64,000 nucleotides of DNA from Promicromonospora sukumoe (GCF_014137995.1 NZ_JACGWV010000002.1:496001-560000); one strand, 5' to 3'; counted from the stretch's first letter, positions 44,285-55,150 are shown. A program made the numbers and translations. The notes: generated by a model from the letters alone, not told the origin.

Positions 44285-44964
44285 CAGCGTGTCGCGCCCG
44301 CCTTGTAGCCGACGCCGCGCACCGTCAGGACGATCTCCGGGTTCTCCGGGTCACGCTCGATCTTGGAGCGCAGGCGCTGCACGTGGACGTTGACCAGCCG
44401 CGTGTCCGCGCTGTGCCGGTAGCCCCAGACACGCTCCAGCAGCACCTCGCGCGTGAACACCTGCCACGGCTTGCGGGCCAGCGCCACGAGCAGGTCGAAC
44501 TCGAGCGGGGTCAACGCGATGCGCTCGCCGTCGCGCGTGACGGTGTGTCCGGTGACGTCGATCTCGACGTCACCCACCACCAGGCGCTCCGGGCCCGGGT
44601 CCTCGCTGCGGCGCAGGCGGGCCTTGATGCGGGCCACGAGCTCCTTGGGCTTGAACGGCTTGGAGACGTAGTCGTCCGCGCCGGACTCGAGGCCCACCAC
44701 CACGTCGAGCGTGTCCGACTTGGCCGTCAGCATGATGATCGGCACACCGGACTCGGCGCGGATCTCGCGGCAGACCTGGACGCCGTCCTTGCCGGGCAGC
44801 ATGAGGTCGAGCAGCACGAGGTCGGGCTGATGGGTCCGGAACATGCCCAGCGCGGAGTCCCCGTCGGCGCAGAAGATCGCCTCGATGCCCTCGCCCTTGA
44901 GGACGATGCCGATCATCTCCGCCAGTGCTGTGTCGTCGTCGACGACAAGAACTCGTACCTTCAT
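44284..44964 (-). CDS. mtrA: response regulator MtrA
   Basis: OmpR-type regulator, 226 aa. The receiver has D53 as the predicted phosphorylation site (LVLLDLMLPGKDG), and the winged-helix domain ends with SADTRLVNVHVQRLRSKIER. It is essential in some mycobacteria and controls peptidoglycan hydrolases and replication-linked genes. The ATG 44964 follows GGAGGG very closely; an in-frame start at 44994 adds ten residues not seen in homologues. It diverges from a second two-component system over 195 bp, which contains repeated GAACCTGGC words of unknown meaning. Confidence 0.96.
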   Translation of the reverse strand: MKVRVLVVDDDTALAEMIGIVLKGEGIEAIFCADGDSALGMFRTHQPDLVLLDLMLPGKDGVQVCREIRAESGVPIIMLTAKSDTLDVVVGLESGADDYVSKPFKPKELVARIKARLRRSEDPGPERLVVGDVEIDVTGHTVTRDGERIALTPLEFDLLVALARKPWQVFTREVLLERVWGYRHSADTRLVNVHVQRLRSKIERDPENPEIVLTVRGVGYKAGATR

Positions 44965-45159
44965 GCCCTCCAGTGTGCCAGCCTGGTCCAGCAAACCTGT
45001 CCTCGTGCCCCTCGACCTGGCGTGTTCCGCCCAGGTTCACCCGGTGGGGGTATCCCTCCGGCCGCGGGTGGACCGCCCCCGGACAGGGGGGACAGCCCCC
45101 GCGGAACCTGGCGGACGACACCATGTCGCCGGGGCGGCGCCGGGGGCGAACCTGGCACC

Positions 45160-46608
45160 ATGACAACCATGACTGCCGACCGGCCCGCGGCCGCCGCCGT
45201 CCCGGGCGGTGCCGTCCCCGGTGGTGCCGCCCGCCCCGGCCAGAACTTCCTGACCGCGCCCTTCGCCGCGCGCACCTGGCGGGAGCAGGGCTACCTGACC
45301 CTGGTGCTCCTGCTGGCCCCGTTCGCCTTCACGTACGCGGTCTTCGCCGTGAGCTTCACCGCAGGCATCGCCGTCACCGTGGTCGGGCTGTTCGTGGCCG
45401 GCGCCGTCGTGGCCGGCGGGCGCGGCTGGGGCGGGGTGTACCGCGGCCTCGCCCGCGACCTGCTCGACCTTGACGTCGCCGTGCCCGCGCCCTACGTGCG
45501 GCCCCGCGGCTTCTGGCACACGATCGGCTCCCTGATCGGCGACGCCACCGGCTGGCGCGCCCTGCTGTTCATGTTCGTCACGTTCCCCCTGGCGATCGCG
45601 GCCTTCGTCACGAGCATCACGTTCCTGGGCACCGGCCTGGGCGGCCTCACGTACTGGTTCTGGTACCGGTACCTGCCGGAGCAGGTCGGCGCCGACGGCG
45701 CGATGCACCGCGGCGCGCAGTTCGGCGACGCCTACTTCCTGGACACTCCCCCGCGGATGGCCCTCGCCGCGCTCGTCGGGCTGCTGCTGCTCCTCTGCTG
45801 GCCGTGGGTCACCCGGATTTTCGTGCTGCTCTTCCGGGTGCTCACCACCGCCCTGCTCAGCCCCACCCGGGCCAGCCTGCGGGTCGCCGAGCTGGAGCGC
45901 TCCCGCACCGGCACCGTGGAGGACGCCGACGCGCGCCTGCGCCGCATCGAGCGCGACCTGCACGACGGCACGCAGGCCCGCCTGGTCGCCGTCGCCATGC
46001 AGCTCGGCGAGGCGCGCGAGCACCTGGCCGAGGGCGGCGACGTCGCGCAGGCCACCGAGCTGGTCGACACGGCGCACTCGTCGACCAAGGAGGCGCTCAC
46101 CGAGCTGCGCGAGCTGGCCCGCGGCATCCACCCGCCGGCGCTCGACAACGGCCTCGGCGTGGCCCTGGAGACGCTCGCCGCGCGGTCCGCGCTGCCGGTC
46201 ACCGTCGACGTCGACCCCGGGGTGGAGGCGGACGGCCGCCTGACCCCGGCGCTGGAGTCGATCGCGTACTTCACCGTGGCCGAGCTCGTCACCAACGCGG
46301 CCAAGCACGCCCGCGCCTCCGGGGTGTACGTGCTGGTCGAGGCCACGGGCGGGGACGCGTCCGGCTCGGGGTCCGGCTCCGGGCCCGGGTCAAGGTCCGG
46401 CGGCGCGCTCCGCATCCGGGTGCGCGACGACGGCCGCGGCGGCGCGCGGGTCGTGGCGCCCGACGGCTCGGGGCTGCGGTCGGGCCTGGCCGGACTGGCC
46501 GAGCGCGTCCGGTCCGTCGACGGCACGTTCGACCTGTCCAGCCCCGTCGGCGGGCCTACGGTGGTCACCGTGACCCTGCCGACCACCAGCCCGTCCGGAC
46601 CTGCGTGA
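45160..46608 (+). CDS. two-component sensor histidine kinase (HisKA_3 type)
   Basis: NarL/DesK-type kinase, 482 aa. The N-terminal half is a membrane sensor domain with four hydrophobic segments of the putative sensor type (PF13796-like; APFAARTWREQGYLTLVLLL opening). The phospho-acceptor is H268 in ERDLHDGTQARLVAVAMQ, followed by a HATPase with GLRSGLAGLAERVRSVDG. Between them is a Gly/Ser-rich stretch (GDASGSGSGSGPGSRSGG). ATGs at 45160 and 45169 are both possible. The stop overlaps the regulator start (GTGA). The signal is unknown; such pairs often monitor the envelope. Confidence 0.9.
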   Translation: MTTMTADRPAAAAVPGGAVPGGAARPGQNFLTAPFAARTWREQGYLTLVLLLAPFAFTYAVFAVSFTAGIAVTVVGLFVAGAVVAGGRGWGGVYRGLARDLLDLDVAVPAPYVRPRGFWHTIGSLIGDATGWRALLFMFVTFPLAIAAFVTSITFLGTGLGGLTYWFWYRYLPEQVGADGAMHRGAQFGDAYFLDTPPRMALAALVGLLLLLCWPWVTRIFVLLFRVLTTALLSPTRASLRVAELERSRTGTVEDADARLRRIERDLHDGTQARLVAVAMQLGEAREHLAEGGDVAQATELVDTAHSSTKEALTELRELARGIHPPALDNGLGVALETLAARSALPVTVDVDPGVEADGRLTPALESIAYFTVAELVTNAAKHARASGVYVLVEATGGDASGSGSGSGPGSRSGGALRIRVRDDGRGGARVVAPDGSGLRSGLAGLAERVRSVDGTFDLSSPVGGPTVVTVTLPTTSPSGPA

Positions 46609-47306
46609 CCGCCGTGACCGGGCCCACCGCCCCGCCGTCGGGCGACGGCCTGCGCGTGCTGATCGCCGAGGACTCGGCGATCCTGCGGGACGGCCTCGCC
46701 GCGCTCCTGACGCGGCGGGGCCACACCGTGACCGCCGTCGGCGACGGGGCCGCGCTGGAGCGTGAGGTCGCCCGCGTCGCGCGCGAGGAGTCGCTGCCCG
46801 ACGTCGTCGTCGCGGACATCCGCATGCCGCCGAGCTTCACCGACGAGGGCCTGCGGGCGGTGCTGGGCCTGCGGGCACGGCACCCCGCCCTGCCGGTGCT
46901 GCTGTTCTCGCAGTACGTGGAGACGCGGTACGCGAGCCGGCTGCTGGCCGGCGACGCCCGGGGCGTGGGCTACCTGCTCAAGGACCGGGTGGCCGACGTG
47001 CGCGACTTCGTCGACGCGCTCGGGCGCGTGGCGCGCGGCGAGACCGTGCTGGACCCCGAGGTGGTCACGCAGCTCATGGGCTCGGCGCGCCAGGACGTCG
47101 CCCTGGAGCGGTTGTCCGCCCGGGAGCGGGAGGTGCTGGGCCTGATGGCGCAGGGCCGCTCCAACAAGGCCATCGCCGACCTGCTGCACCTGTCCTACGG
47201 TGCGGTCGAGAAGAACGTCGCGGGCATCTTCACCAAGCTGGACCTGCCGCAGGACGCCGCGGACCACCGCCGGGTGCTGGCCGTGCTCCGCCACCTCGGG
47301 GTCTGA
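46605..47306 (+). CDS. LuxR/NarL-type response regulator
   Basis: Cognate regulator of the preceding kinase, 233 aa. The receiver has D71 (VVVADIRMPPSF) as the likely phosphorylation site and K near VGYLLKDRV. The C-terminal HTH is LSAREREVLGLMAQGRSNKA then IADLLHLSYGAVEKN. The start GTG 46605 overlaps the kinase stop. It ends at a strong hairpin shared with the converging DUF58 gene. Confidence 0.92.
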   Translation: MTAVTGPTAPPSGDGLRVLIAEDSAILRDGLAALLTRRGHTVTAVGDGAALEREVARVAREESLPDVVVADIRMPPSFTDEGLRAVLGLRARHPALPVLLFSQYVETRYASRLLAGDARGVGYLLKDRVADVRDFVDALGRVARGETVLDPEVVTQLMGSARQDVALERLSAREREVLGLMAQGRSNKAIADLLHLSYGAVEKNVAGIFTKLDLPQDAADHRRVLAVLRHLGV

Positions 47307-47310
47307 GCCC

Positions 47311-47341
47311 GCCGGGCCCGGGGCGACGTCCCGGGCCCGGC
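47311..47341. terminator. bidirectional hairpin terminator
   Basis: A perfect 12-bp stem GCCGGGCCCGGG / CCCGGGCCCGGC with a 7-base loop, filling the 43-bp gap between converging genes. No T-tract is present, so it would rely on stem strength or Rho. Confidence 0.72.
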
Positions 47342-47349
47342 GCCCGGCG

Positions 47350-48702
47350 TCAGAGCCGGCCCGCCGCCTTGAGCGCCAGGTACTCGTCCGCCAGGCGCGG
47401 CGCCAGGTCGTCGGGCAGCGCCTCGACGACGTCGGCCCCGTACCGGCGCAGCATCGTCGTGACCGCGGTGCGCTCCAGGTCGCCGCGGGCCGCGGCCGCG
47501 GCGTCGTACACCTCGGCCACGGTCTCGCGGCCGGCGCGCAGGGCCGCCACCTCCTCGTCCGCGACGGACGCGACGACCACGGTGTGGTCGCGGGCGAGCT
47601 GGTCGACCACGGGCAGCAGGCCGTTCTCCACGGCCGCCGGGTCGAGCGTGGTGAGCAGCACGACGAGGGCCCGCTGCGTCATCCGGGTGCGCACCTGCGC
47701 GACGACGCCGGGCCAGTCCGTCTCCAGCAGCACGGGGTCGACGGTCGCCAGGGACTCGGCCAGGGCGGGCATGAGCCGCGGCCCGGCGGCGCCCGCCACC
47801 CGCGCCCGCACGGTGCGGTCGAAGGCCACGAGCTCCACGCGGTCGCCCGCGTGCCCGGCCAGGGCCGAGAGCAGCAGCGCCGCCTCGATGCTGGCGTCCA
47901 GGCGCGGGGCGCCCGTCGAGTCGGCGGCGCCCACGCGGGCCGCCGCCGTGCGCCCGGTGTCCAGGACGATCAGCACGCGCCGGTCCCGCTCGGGACGCCA
48001 GGTGCGCACCACGACCTCGCGCCGCCGGGCGGTCGCGCGCCAGTCGATCGAGCGCACGTCGTCGCCCACCACGTACTCCCGCAGCGAGTCGAACTCCGTG
48101 CCCTCGCCGCGGATCTGCACCGCGGCGCGGCCGTCCATCTCGCGCAGCCGCGCGAGGCGCGACGGCAGGTGCTTGCGGCTGGCGAACTCCGGCAGCACGC
48201 GCAGCCGGCCCGGCACGGGCAGCGTCACCTGGCGGCCCGCCAGGCCGAGCGGCCCCAGGCTGCGCACGGTCACGCCGCCCGCCGCCCGGTCACCGCGCCG
48301 CGTCGGCACGAGGACGGTCGGCAGGCGCGCGGCCTCGCCGTCGGGCAGGTCCACGTGGTGGCGCCCCGGCCCGCCCGGCGCCGGACGCACGCGCTCGGAC
48401 CTGCCCCGGCCCGGTCCCGCGCCGGCCGACGGGCCCCATGCGTCCCGGACCACGGCCCGCAGGCGCCGCCCGGAGGCGTTGCGGACCACGAGCTCGCTGG
48501 TGGCCTCGGACCGCAGCCGGACCGACGCCGGCACGCGCCGCTGCACCGCCACGCGGCGCGGCGACGCCGCCAGGGCGACGTCGGCCACGCACGCCAGGAC
48601 CACGACCGTGGCCCAGACCAGCACCGTCCCGTCGGTCGGCCAGATCAGCACGGGCACCACGCCGAGCCCCATCAGGGCGGCGGCCCGCCACGTCACGACC
48701 AT
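47350..48702 (-). CDS. DUF58 domain-containing protein
   Basis: A 450-aa protein with two N-terminal membrane helices (AAALMGLGVVPVLIWPTD, VLVWATVVVLACVADVALA) and a soluble vWA-like DUF58 domain. The domain core LREYVVGDDVRSIDWRATAR is followed by VLIVLDTGRTAAARVG (MIDAS-like position). DUF58 proteins pair with MoxR ATPases that are thought to remodel or activate vWA partners, and a moxR gene lies 7 bp upstream. The biological process is unknown. The start at ATG 48702 is chosen over 48768, which gives a Cys/Pro-rich non-conserved leader. Confidence 0.88.
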   Translation of the reverse strand: MVVTWRAAALMGLGVVPVLIWPTDGTVLVWATVVVLACVADVALAASPRRVAVQRRVPASVRLRSEATSELVVRNASGRRLRAVVRDAWGPSAGAGPGRGRSERVRPAPGGPGRHHVDLPDGEAARLPTVLVPTRRGDRAAGGVTVRSLGPLGLAGRQVTLPVPGRLRVLPEFASRKHLPSRLARLREMDGRAAVQIRGEGTEFDSLREYVVGDDVRSIDWRATARRREVVVRTWRPERDRRVLIVLDTGRTAAARVGAADSTGAPRLDASIEAALLLSALAGHAGDRVELVAFDRTVRARVAGAAGPRLMPALAESLATVDPVLLETDWPGVVAQVRTRMTQRALVVLLTTLDPAAVENGLLPVVDQLARDHTVVVASVADEEVAALRAGRETVAEVYDAAAAARGDLERTAVTTMLRRYGADVVEALPDDLAPRLADEYLALKAAGRL

Positions 48703-48709
48703 GCCGCCC

Positions 48710-49848
<1,139 letters not shown>

Positions 49849-49852
<4 letters not shown>

Positions 49853-51150
49853 GGTCGGTGGACCTCGCTCTCCAGGATGTCGAGTCGGCGCACGAGCTCG
49901 GCGAGCGCGGCGTCGTCAGCGGGCGGTGGGCCGTAGAGCAGGTCTGCCACCTGCTGCGACGGGCGGTTCGTGGCGGCCACGACGGCGTCGACCACGGTGT
50001 TGGCGTCGGACGAGCGGGCCAGGCCGAGACGCGTGGCGACCCGGTCGGCGGACGACGCCCGCAGCCCGGCCGCGGCGTGCCCGCGGGCACGGGCGGCCCG
50101 GTACAGACGGGCGCGACCGCGCGTGGCCTCCGCGGAGCGGACGAGGACCGGCAGGTCCTCGACGACCAGCGGGCCCAGGCGGCGCACGCGCCAGAAGGCG
50201 AGGAGCACCGCGGCGAGCACCACCACGAGGGCGACCGGCGCGGAGCCGGGCGGCATGACGGCGTTGACCTGGCCGCGGTCGGCGGGCGTGGGCTCGTCGC
50301 CGCCGGTGGTGACGTCCATCGGGTTCGGCACCAGCCAGACGAGGTCCTCGTTCTGCCCGAGCATCCACAGCGCGAGGGCGGAGCTGCCCTCGTCCAGGAT
50401 CGTGCCGTTGCGGAGCACCGAAGGGTCGCTGACCACGGTGACCGAGCGGTCCGGGAAGTCCAGGCGGGCGTAGGCGTACGCGCCGTTGCCGTCGGGCCAG
50501 CACAGGACCGGCCGCACGGGGTCGCCCGCGCGGGACGCGTCGTACAGGCCGGGCGCCAGGGTGACGGTGCCCGCCGCCTGCGCCGCGGGGTCGTCGCACT
50601 GCGGCTCGACCGGCTCGGGCGACACCCCGTACGTGATGTCGAGCAGGTCGCGGCTCACGCCCGCGACCATGCTGTAGTCCGGGTCGATCACGACGAGGTC
50701 GGCGCCCGTGCGGTTCAGCGCGGAGATCTGGTCGTCCGCGAAGAACGACGGGTTGGGCGTGACCAGCAGCGTGCTGTCCGGCCCGGCCGCCGCCACGGCG
50801 TCGGCCACGGAGGTGACGTGCGTGATCCGCACGCCCTGGTCCTTCAGCACCTCGGCCACGGCCATGGCTCCGCCCGGCTCCGGGTTGTCCGGCGCGTTGG
50901 GGTCGGCCGACGTCGGCGGGCGGACCACCGCGAGGAACAGGACGAACAGGGCCACCGCCCCGAAGACCGTCAGTGGCCAGCGCAGGCGCCGCCACCGGCT
51001 CGCGGCCCGCGAGCGGCCCGTGGTGTCGTCGCCGATGACCACCGGCGGCTCGTCGACGGGACCCGTGGGCGCGACGGTCACCGCCGAGGGCGGCGTCGGG
51101 GCGGGCGGCGGGGCCGCGAGCGACATCGGGGCGGGGTGCGGGGAGGTCAT
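49849..51150 (-). CDS. DUF4350 domain-containing membrane protein
   Basis: A 433-aa protein. A Pro-rich cytoplasmic start (SPHPAPMSLAAPPPAPTPPS) precedes TM1 (WPLTVFGAVALFVLFLAVV). An extracytoplasmic DUF4350 domain follows, with GGAMAVAEVLKDQGVRITHV and LVVIDPDYSMVAGVSRDLL. TM2 is APVALVVVLAAVLLAFWRVR and the rest is a cytoplasmic tail. Function is unknown. It lies in a string with DUF4129 and MoxR, with four-base overlaps at both ends. Confidence 0.85.
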
Positions 51151-51878
51151 GCGGACACCCCCGGCTTGTCGGCGTTCTCGTCCGCGCTGGCGGCGGCGGC
51201 GGCGGCCGCCGCACCAGAAGAGCTGCCGGAGCCGGTCGCGCCGGTTCCAGTACCGGAGCCGGTCGCGACGGGCCGCGCCGCGGCGACCGCGGCGTCGAGC
51301 TCGCGCAGCGCGGCGTCGTCCGCCGCCGTGGCGACGCGGTCGCCGTACTCGACGCCGTCGAACAGGTCGGCGCCGGAGCGCAGGCCGGCGGCCTGCGCGG
51401 GCAGGCGCTCGCCCGCGTCGCCCGCGGCCTCCTGCGCCGTGCGGCCGGGTCGCGGCTCGATGATCACTCGTTCCTCCAGGGACCGGACGACGGCGCGGAA
51501 GCGTTCCGCGGCCGCCGTCCGCCAGTCGCCCGACGCCGCCGCGGCGTCGGCCGCCGTGCGCATCTGCGCGGCCGTGCGCGCGTCGTCGGTGTCGAGCACC
51601 TCGGCGGAGCCCTTCCGGGCGCGGCCGAGCTGCACCGGCCCGGCGACGAGCCAGGCGATGAGCAGGACGATCGCGGCGACGCCGGCGATCAGCAGCCCGA
51701 GCTGCGCCCCCGACATGCCCGTGCCCGGCCACTGGATGCCGTTGAGCCAGTCCAGGACCCAGTTGACCAGGCGCGACAGCAGCGACTCCCGCTCGGCGTA
51801 CTCGGGACGCTGCAGCTCGCTCGTGAGCCACTCGCGTGCCGTGTCCCGGTCCGGGACGACGGGTAGATCGGCCCTCAT
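51147..51878 (-). CDS. DUF4129 domain-containing protein
   Basis: A 243-aa protein with one helix near residues 50-75 (GAQLGLLIAGVAAIVLLIAW) and a C-terminal DUF4129 region containing AERFRAVVRSLEERVIIEPR and GRTAQEAAGDAGERLPAQA. The C-terminus is Gly/Ser/Ala-rich. DUF4129 domains also occur fused to transglutaminase proteins in MoxR/DUF58 clusters; no transglutaminase is present here. It overlaps DUF4350 by four bases and follows the GDPD-type membrane gene by one base. Confidence 0.83.
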   Translation of the reverse strand: MRADLPVVPDRDTAREWLTSELQRPEYAERESLLSRLVNWVLDWLNGIQWPGTGMSGAQLGLLIAGVAAIVLLIAWLVAGPVQLGRARKGSAEVLDTDDARTAAQMRTAADAAAASGDWRTAAAERFRAVVRSLEERVIIEPRPGRTAQEAAGDAGERLPAQAAGLRSGADLFDGVEYGDRVATAADDAALRELDAAVAAARPVATGSGTGTGATGSGSSSGAAAAAAAASADENADKPGVSA

Positions 51879-51879
51879 G

Positions 51880-53145
51880 TCACTTGTCCGCCGCGGCCGC
51901 TGCCGCGGCCTGCAGCTGCACGTCCAGTCCCTCGCGACGCATCCGGGTGTCGATGTAGAGCAGGGCGACGACGCCGCCGAGGAACAGCACGCTCATGCCG
52001 CCCGTGATGACGTAGGTGATGCCGTAGCTGATGGCCACGCCGATGTCGCTCGCGGTCATCATCGCGACGCCCATGAGCGCGCCGATCGGGAACGCGACGA
52101 CCTGGCCGATGACGCTGAGGATGATCGAGGTCAGCAGGTAGATGCCGAGCACCCGCCAAAACGTGCCGCGGGTCAGCTTCCACGCACGCCGGGTCGTGGC
52201 CCAGAAGCCGCCGCCCTCGACCGCGAGCGCCGGCGCCACGAGGATGACCCGGGTGAACGCCCAGACGCCGGCCACGAGGAGCGCGGCGAGCACGAGGAAG
52301 AGGCCGATGACGCCGAGCGTGGGGTCCACGAGGAACAGCCCGGCGACGATGCCGACGGCGAGCGTGTAGGCCACGATGACGACGAGGGCGGTCAGCAGCG
52401 AGAAGCCGATCAGGAACCAGGCCCGCTTGGCGACGCGGTGCCAGGCGTCGGACACCGAGATCTTGCGCCCGATGACGGAGTCGCTGACGGAGACGGCCAT
52501 GACGCCCATGGCCAGCGGCGTCGCGAGGGTGAGCAGCAGCCCGGTGCCGAGCATGGAGCCGTAGGTCACGCCCATGATCTCCTGCGTGAAGCCCATCTCG
52601 TCAAGCACCGGGTCGTTCCCGGCGGTGGCGAGCACGCTGCCGAACAGGTCGGTGAACCAGGTGGTCAGCGGGATGCTGATCAGGGTGCCGATGGCGACGG
52701 CCACCACGACGATGATCGCCGTGAGCCCGAGGGTGACGGCCGGGTTGTGCCGGACGGCGCCGAACGCGCCGTCGTACAGCTCGCCGAGCGTCAGGGGGCG
52801 CAGCGGGACGATGCCGGGCTTGTCGGCGGCGGGGCGGTAGCCCGGGACGGGGCCGCCCTGCGTGTACGGGCCGTACTGGCCGTACTGCGTCTGCCCGTAC
52901 TGGTTCTGGCCGTACTGGCCCCCGCCGTACTGGCCCTGCTGCACGGGCGGGCCCGCGGGCCCGGCCGGCCCGGCCGGCGGCGTGCCGTACTGCGGCTGCG
53001 CCGGCGCCTGCTCGGCGGACGGGTCGTACCCGGGCGCGTACTGCCCGTAGCGCGGCGGCTCGCCCCAGCCGGCGGGCTGGGACCCTCCGGACTGCGGGGG
53101 CGTGGGCTGCGCCGGCTGGTCGGGTGCGCTCTCGGGCGTCGTCAT
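51880..53145 (-). CDS. glycerophosphodiesterase-type membrane domain protein with Tyr/Gln-rich N-terminus
   Basis: A 421-aa protein. Residues 1-110 are low in complexity, with tandem QYG-type repeats (GGQYGQNQYGQTQYGQYGPY) in a Pro/Gln/Gly context and likely cytoplasmic and disordered. Residues 115-410 form six or more membrane helices like the GDPD membrane domain (GELYDGAFGAVRHNPAVTLG), with no catalytic phosphodiesterase motif seen. The closest assignment is an uncharacterised actinobacterial membrane family. It is the upstream gene of the DUF4129-DUF4350-MoxR-DUF58 string. Confidence 0.8.
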   Translation of the reverse strand: MTTPESAPDQPAQPTPPQSGGSQPAGWGEPPRYGQYAPGYDPSAEQAPAQPQYGTPPAGPAGPAGPPVQQGQYGGGQYGQNQYGQTQYGQYGPYTQGGPVPGYRPAADKPGIVPLRPLTLGELYDGAFGAVRHNPAVTLGLTAIIVVVAVAIGTLISIPLTTWFTDLFGSVLATAGNDPVLDEMGFTQEIMGVTYGSMLGTGLLLTLATPLAMGVMAVSVSDSVIGRKISVSDAWHRVAKRAWFLIGFSLLTALVVIVAYTLAVGIVAGLFLVDPTLGVIGLFLVLAALLVAGVWAFTRVILVAPALAVEGGGFWATTRRAWKLTRGTFWRVLGIYLLTSIILSVIGQVVAFPIGALMGVAMMTASDIGVAISYGITYVITGGMSVLFLGGVVALLYIDTRMRREGLDVQLQAAAAAAADK

Positions 53146-53257
53146 GGGGGCGTGCTCCGGGTGTCGTCTGAGGTCGTGCCGTGCGCCGCAACCCTAGTAC
53201 GGGGCACCGACACAGGGTGGCGTAATTCGGGCCGCCGGGCGGGTCGTCGCCCAACCG

Positions 53258-54247
53258 TCACCCGGCTGTCACCACCGTAGCCCCGGCCTCGTGCTCGGCG
53301 AGGTCGCCCGTCGCGCCGGCCCGGGTCGCGCGTCCGCCCAGCACGTAGACGTAGGCCCAGAACGCGGCGAGCACGATCGCGCCGATCACGATCTTGAGCC
53401 ACCAGTACATCTCGGAGCCGGTCACGAAGCCCTCCACGAGGCCGGAGACCGCGAGGGCCACCGCGAGGCCGATGACCGTGGTGATCAGGGCGCGGCCCTC
53501 GGCCGCCATCGCGACGGACCGCTTGCGGTGGCCCGGGTCGATGAGCGTCCAGAACAGCCGCAGGCCCGCCGCGCCGGCGACGAAGATGCAGGTCAGCTCC
53601 AGCAGGCCGTGGGGAGCGATGAGCGTGAGGAACAGGTCGAGCTCGTCGTGGGCGGCCATCATGCCGCCGGTGGCGCCGATCTGGACCGCGTTCTGCCAGA
53701 GCACGTTCAGGGTGAAGAACCCGGTGATCCCGCCGGCCACGGCGAGCGCCGCGATCCGCGCGTTGTTGGTCCACACCACGCCGGCGAACTCGATGCCCGG
53801 GTCGTAGTAGGAGGCGAAGGCGTTGTTGACGTACTCCTCCTGGGCCGACGGCGGCATCAGGGCGTTCAGCGCCTGCTCGTCGGAGGCGACGTAGGCGCCC
53901 GCCACGATGCCGACCAGCAGGCAGGCCGCCGTCACCGCGTGCGACCACCACCGGATGCGGTAGAACGCGGCGGGGAGCGACACCACGGCGAACCGCACCA
54001 CCTCGCGCCACGCGGGCTCGTGCGTGCCGGCGATGCGGGTGCGCGCCCGGTTCAGCACGTCGGACAGGCGGGTCACCAGCGCGGGATCGGGCGCCGCGGA
54101 CCGGACCGTGGACAGGTGCGTGGCCACCGACTGGTACAGGCGGACCAGCTCGTCGGACTCGGCGCCGTCCAGACGGCGCCGCGAGGCGAGCTCCTTGAGG
54201 CGGTCCCACTCTGCGGCGTGCACGGCGGTGAAGGCGTCGATGTCCAC
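53258..54247 (-). CDS. SpoIIM-like (DUF95) membrane protein
   Basis: A 329-aa protein with a soluble N-terminal helical part (FTAVHAAEWDRLKELASRRR) and a C-terminal membrane domain of about six helices containing NNARIAALAVAGGITGFFTL and LIAPHGLLELTCIFVAGAAG, the stage II sporulation protein M pattern. These bacteria do not form endospores; SpoIIM-like proteins occur widely next to RDD genes and MoxR clusters. The start is GTG 54247. It diverges from the RDD gene with 75 bp between them. Confidence 0.86.
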   Translation of the reverse strand: MDIDAFTAVHAAEWDRLKELASRRRLDGAESDELVRLYQSVATHLSTVRSAAPDPALVTRLSDVLNRARTRIAGTHEPAWREVVRFAVVSLPAAFYRIRWWSHAVTAACLLVGIVAGAYVASDEQALNALMPPSAQEEYVNNAFASYYDPGIEFAGVVWTNNARIAALAVAGGITGFFTLNVLWQNAVQIGATGGMMAAHDELDLFLTLIAPHGLLELTCIFVAGAAGLRLFWTLIDPGHRKRSVAMAAEGRALITTVIGLAVALAVSGLVEGFVTGSEMYWWLKIVIGAIVLAAFWAYVYVLGGRATRAGATGDLAEHEAGATVVTAG

Positions 54248-54322
54248 GACGGTAGTCTGCCGCACAGGGGCAGCGGCACGTCCCGAGGCTCGCACCATCC
54301 GACAGCCCCGACCGGAGGAATC

Positions 54323-55150
54323 GTGCAGGACGGCATCGTCATCGGCGAGGGCGTGGTGCTCGACGCCCGCCCGGCATCGTTCATCACCCGCGCCATGGGC
54401 GCGATGCTCGACTTCATCGTGATCGGCGTGGTCGTCACCGCGATCCTGGTCGCGAGCGCGGTGTGGTTCCTGGAGACCGCCACCCTGAGCGAGGACGTCG
54501 CGGTGATCGTCATCGCCGTGGCGAGCGCCGCCGTCGTGGTGGGCGTCCCGGTCACGGTCGAGACGCTGTCGCGCGGCCGCTCGGTGGGCAAGCTCGCCTG
54601 CGGCATCCGCGTGGTGCGCGACGACGGCGGGCCGGTCCGGTTCCGGCACGCGCTCGTGCGTGCGCTGATCGGCGTGTTCGAGCTGTGGATGACGTTCGGC
54701 GGCATCGCCGCCATCGCCTCGCTGTCGAACGCGAAGGGCAAGCGCCTCGGCGACCTCGCTGCGGGCACGTACGCGGTGCGGGTGCGGGGCGGCAAGCCGC
54801 TGTCCGCCCCGATCGTGATGCCGCAGTCGCTCGCCGCGTGGGCGCGCACGGCGGACATGCGCCGGCTCCCGGACGGGCTGGCGCTGGCCGCGCGGCAGAT
54901 GCTGGGCCGGGCCGCGCGGCTGGCGCCCGAGTCCCGGGCGCGGCTCGCCGACGACCTCGCGGGCCGCATCGAGCCGTACGTGGCTCCCGGCCCGCCGCCG
55001 GGCACGCACCCCGAGGCGTTCCTGCACGCGGTGCTCGCCGAGCGCCGCGAGCGCGAGCTCGGCGCCGGGCAGCGGGAGCGCAGGCGCGCGGAGGAGCAGG
55101 CGGAGCTGCTGCACCGGCTCCCGTTCGCGGTGGCCGACCCGCCGCGCTGA
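54323..55150 (+). CDS. RDD family membrane protein
   Basis: A 275-aa protein starting at GTG 54323 behind CCGGAGG. The RDD core is RPASFITRAMGAMLDFIVIG, then SRGRSVGKLACGIRVVRDDG and NAKGKRLGDLAAGTYAVRV, with three to four helices. A soluble tail of about 110 charged residues follows (RRERELGAGQRERRRAEEQA). RDD proteins have been linked to ion transport in some species, but function here is unknown. It pairs divergently with the SpoIIM-like gene. Confidence 0.87.
   Translation: MQDGIVIGEGVVLDARPASFITRAMGAMLDFIVIGVVVTAILVASAVWFLETATLSEDVAVIVIAVASAAVVVGVPVTVETLSRGRSVGKLACGIRVVRDDGGPVRFRHALVRALIGVFELWMTFGGIAAIASLSNAKGKRLGDLAAGTYAVRVRGGKPLSAPIVMPQSLAAWARTADMRRLPDGLALAARQMLGRAARLAPESRARLADDLAGRIEPYVAPGPPPGTHPEAFLHAVLAERRERELGAGQRERRRAEEQAELLHRLPFAVADPPR

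Noticed and set aside
44965..45159. Repeated GAACCTGGC words between mtrA and the second kinase as MtrA boxes
   Set aside because: They do not match the GTAAC-type direct repeats known for MtrA and are too short to support a site call.
53291..55150. Upstream extension of the RDD gene from 53291
   Set aside because: The extension overlaps the whole SpoIIM-like gene antisense and has no membrane or RDD features. GTG 54323 with CCGGAGG is the supported start.
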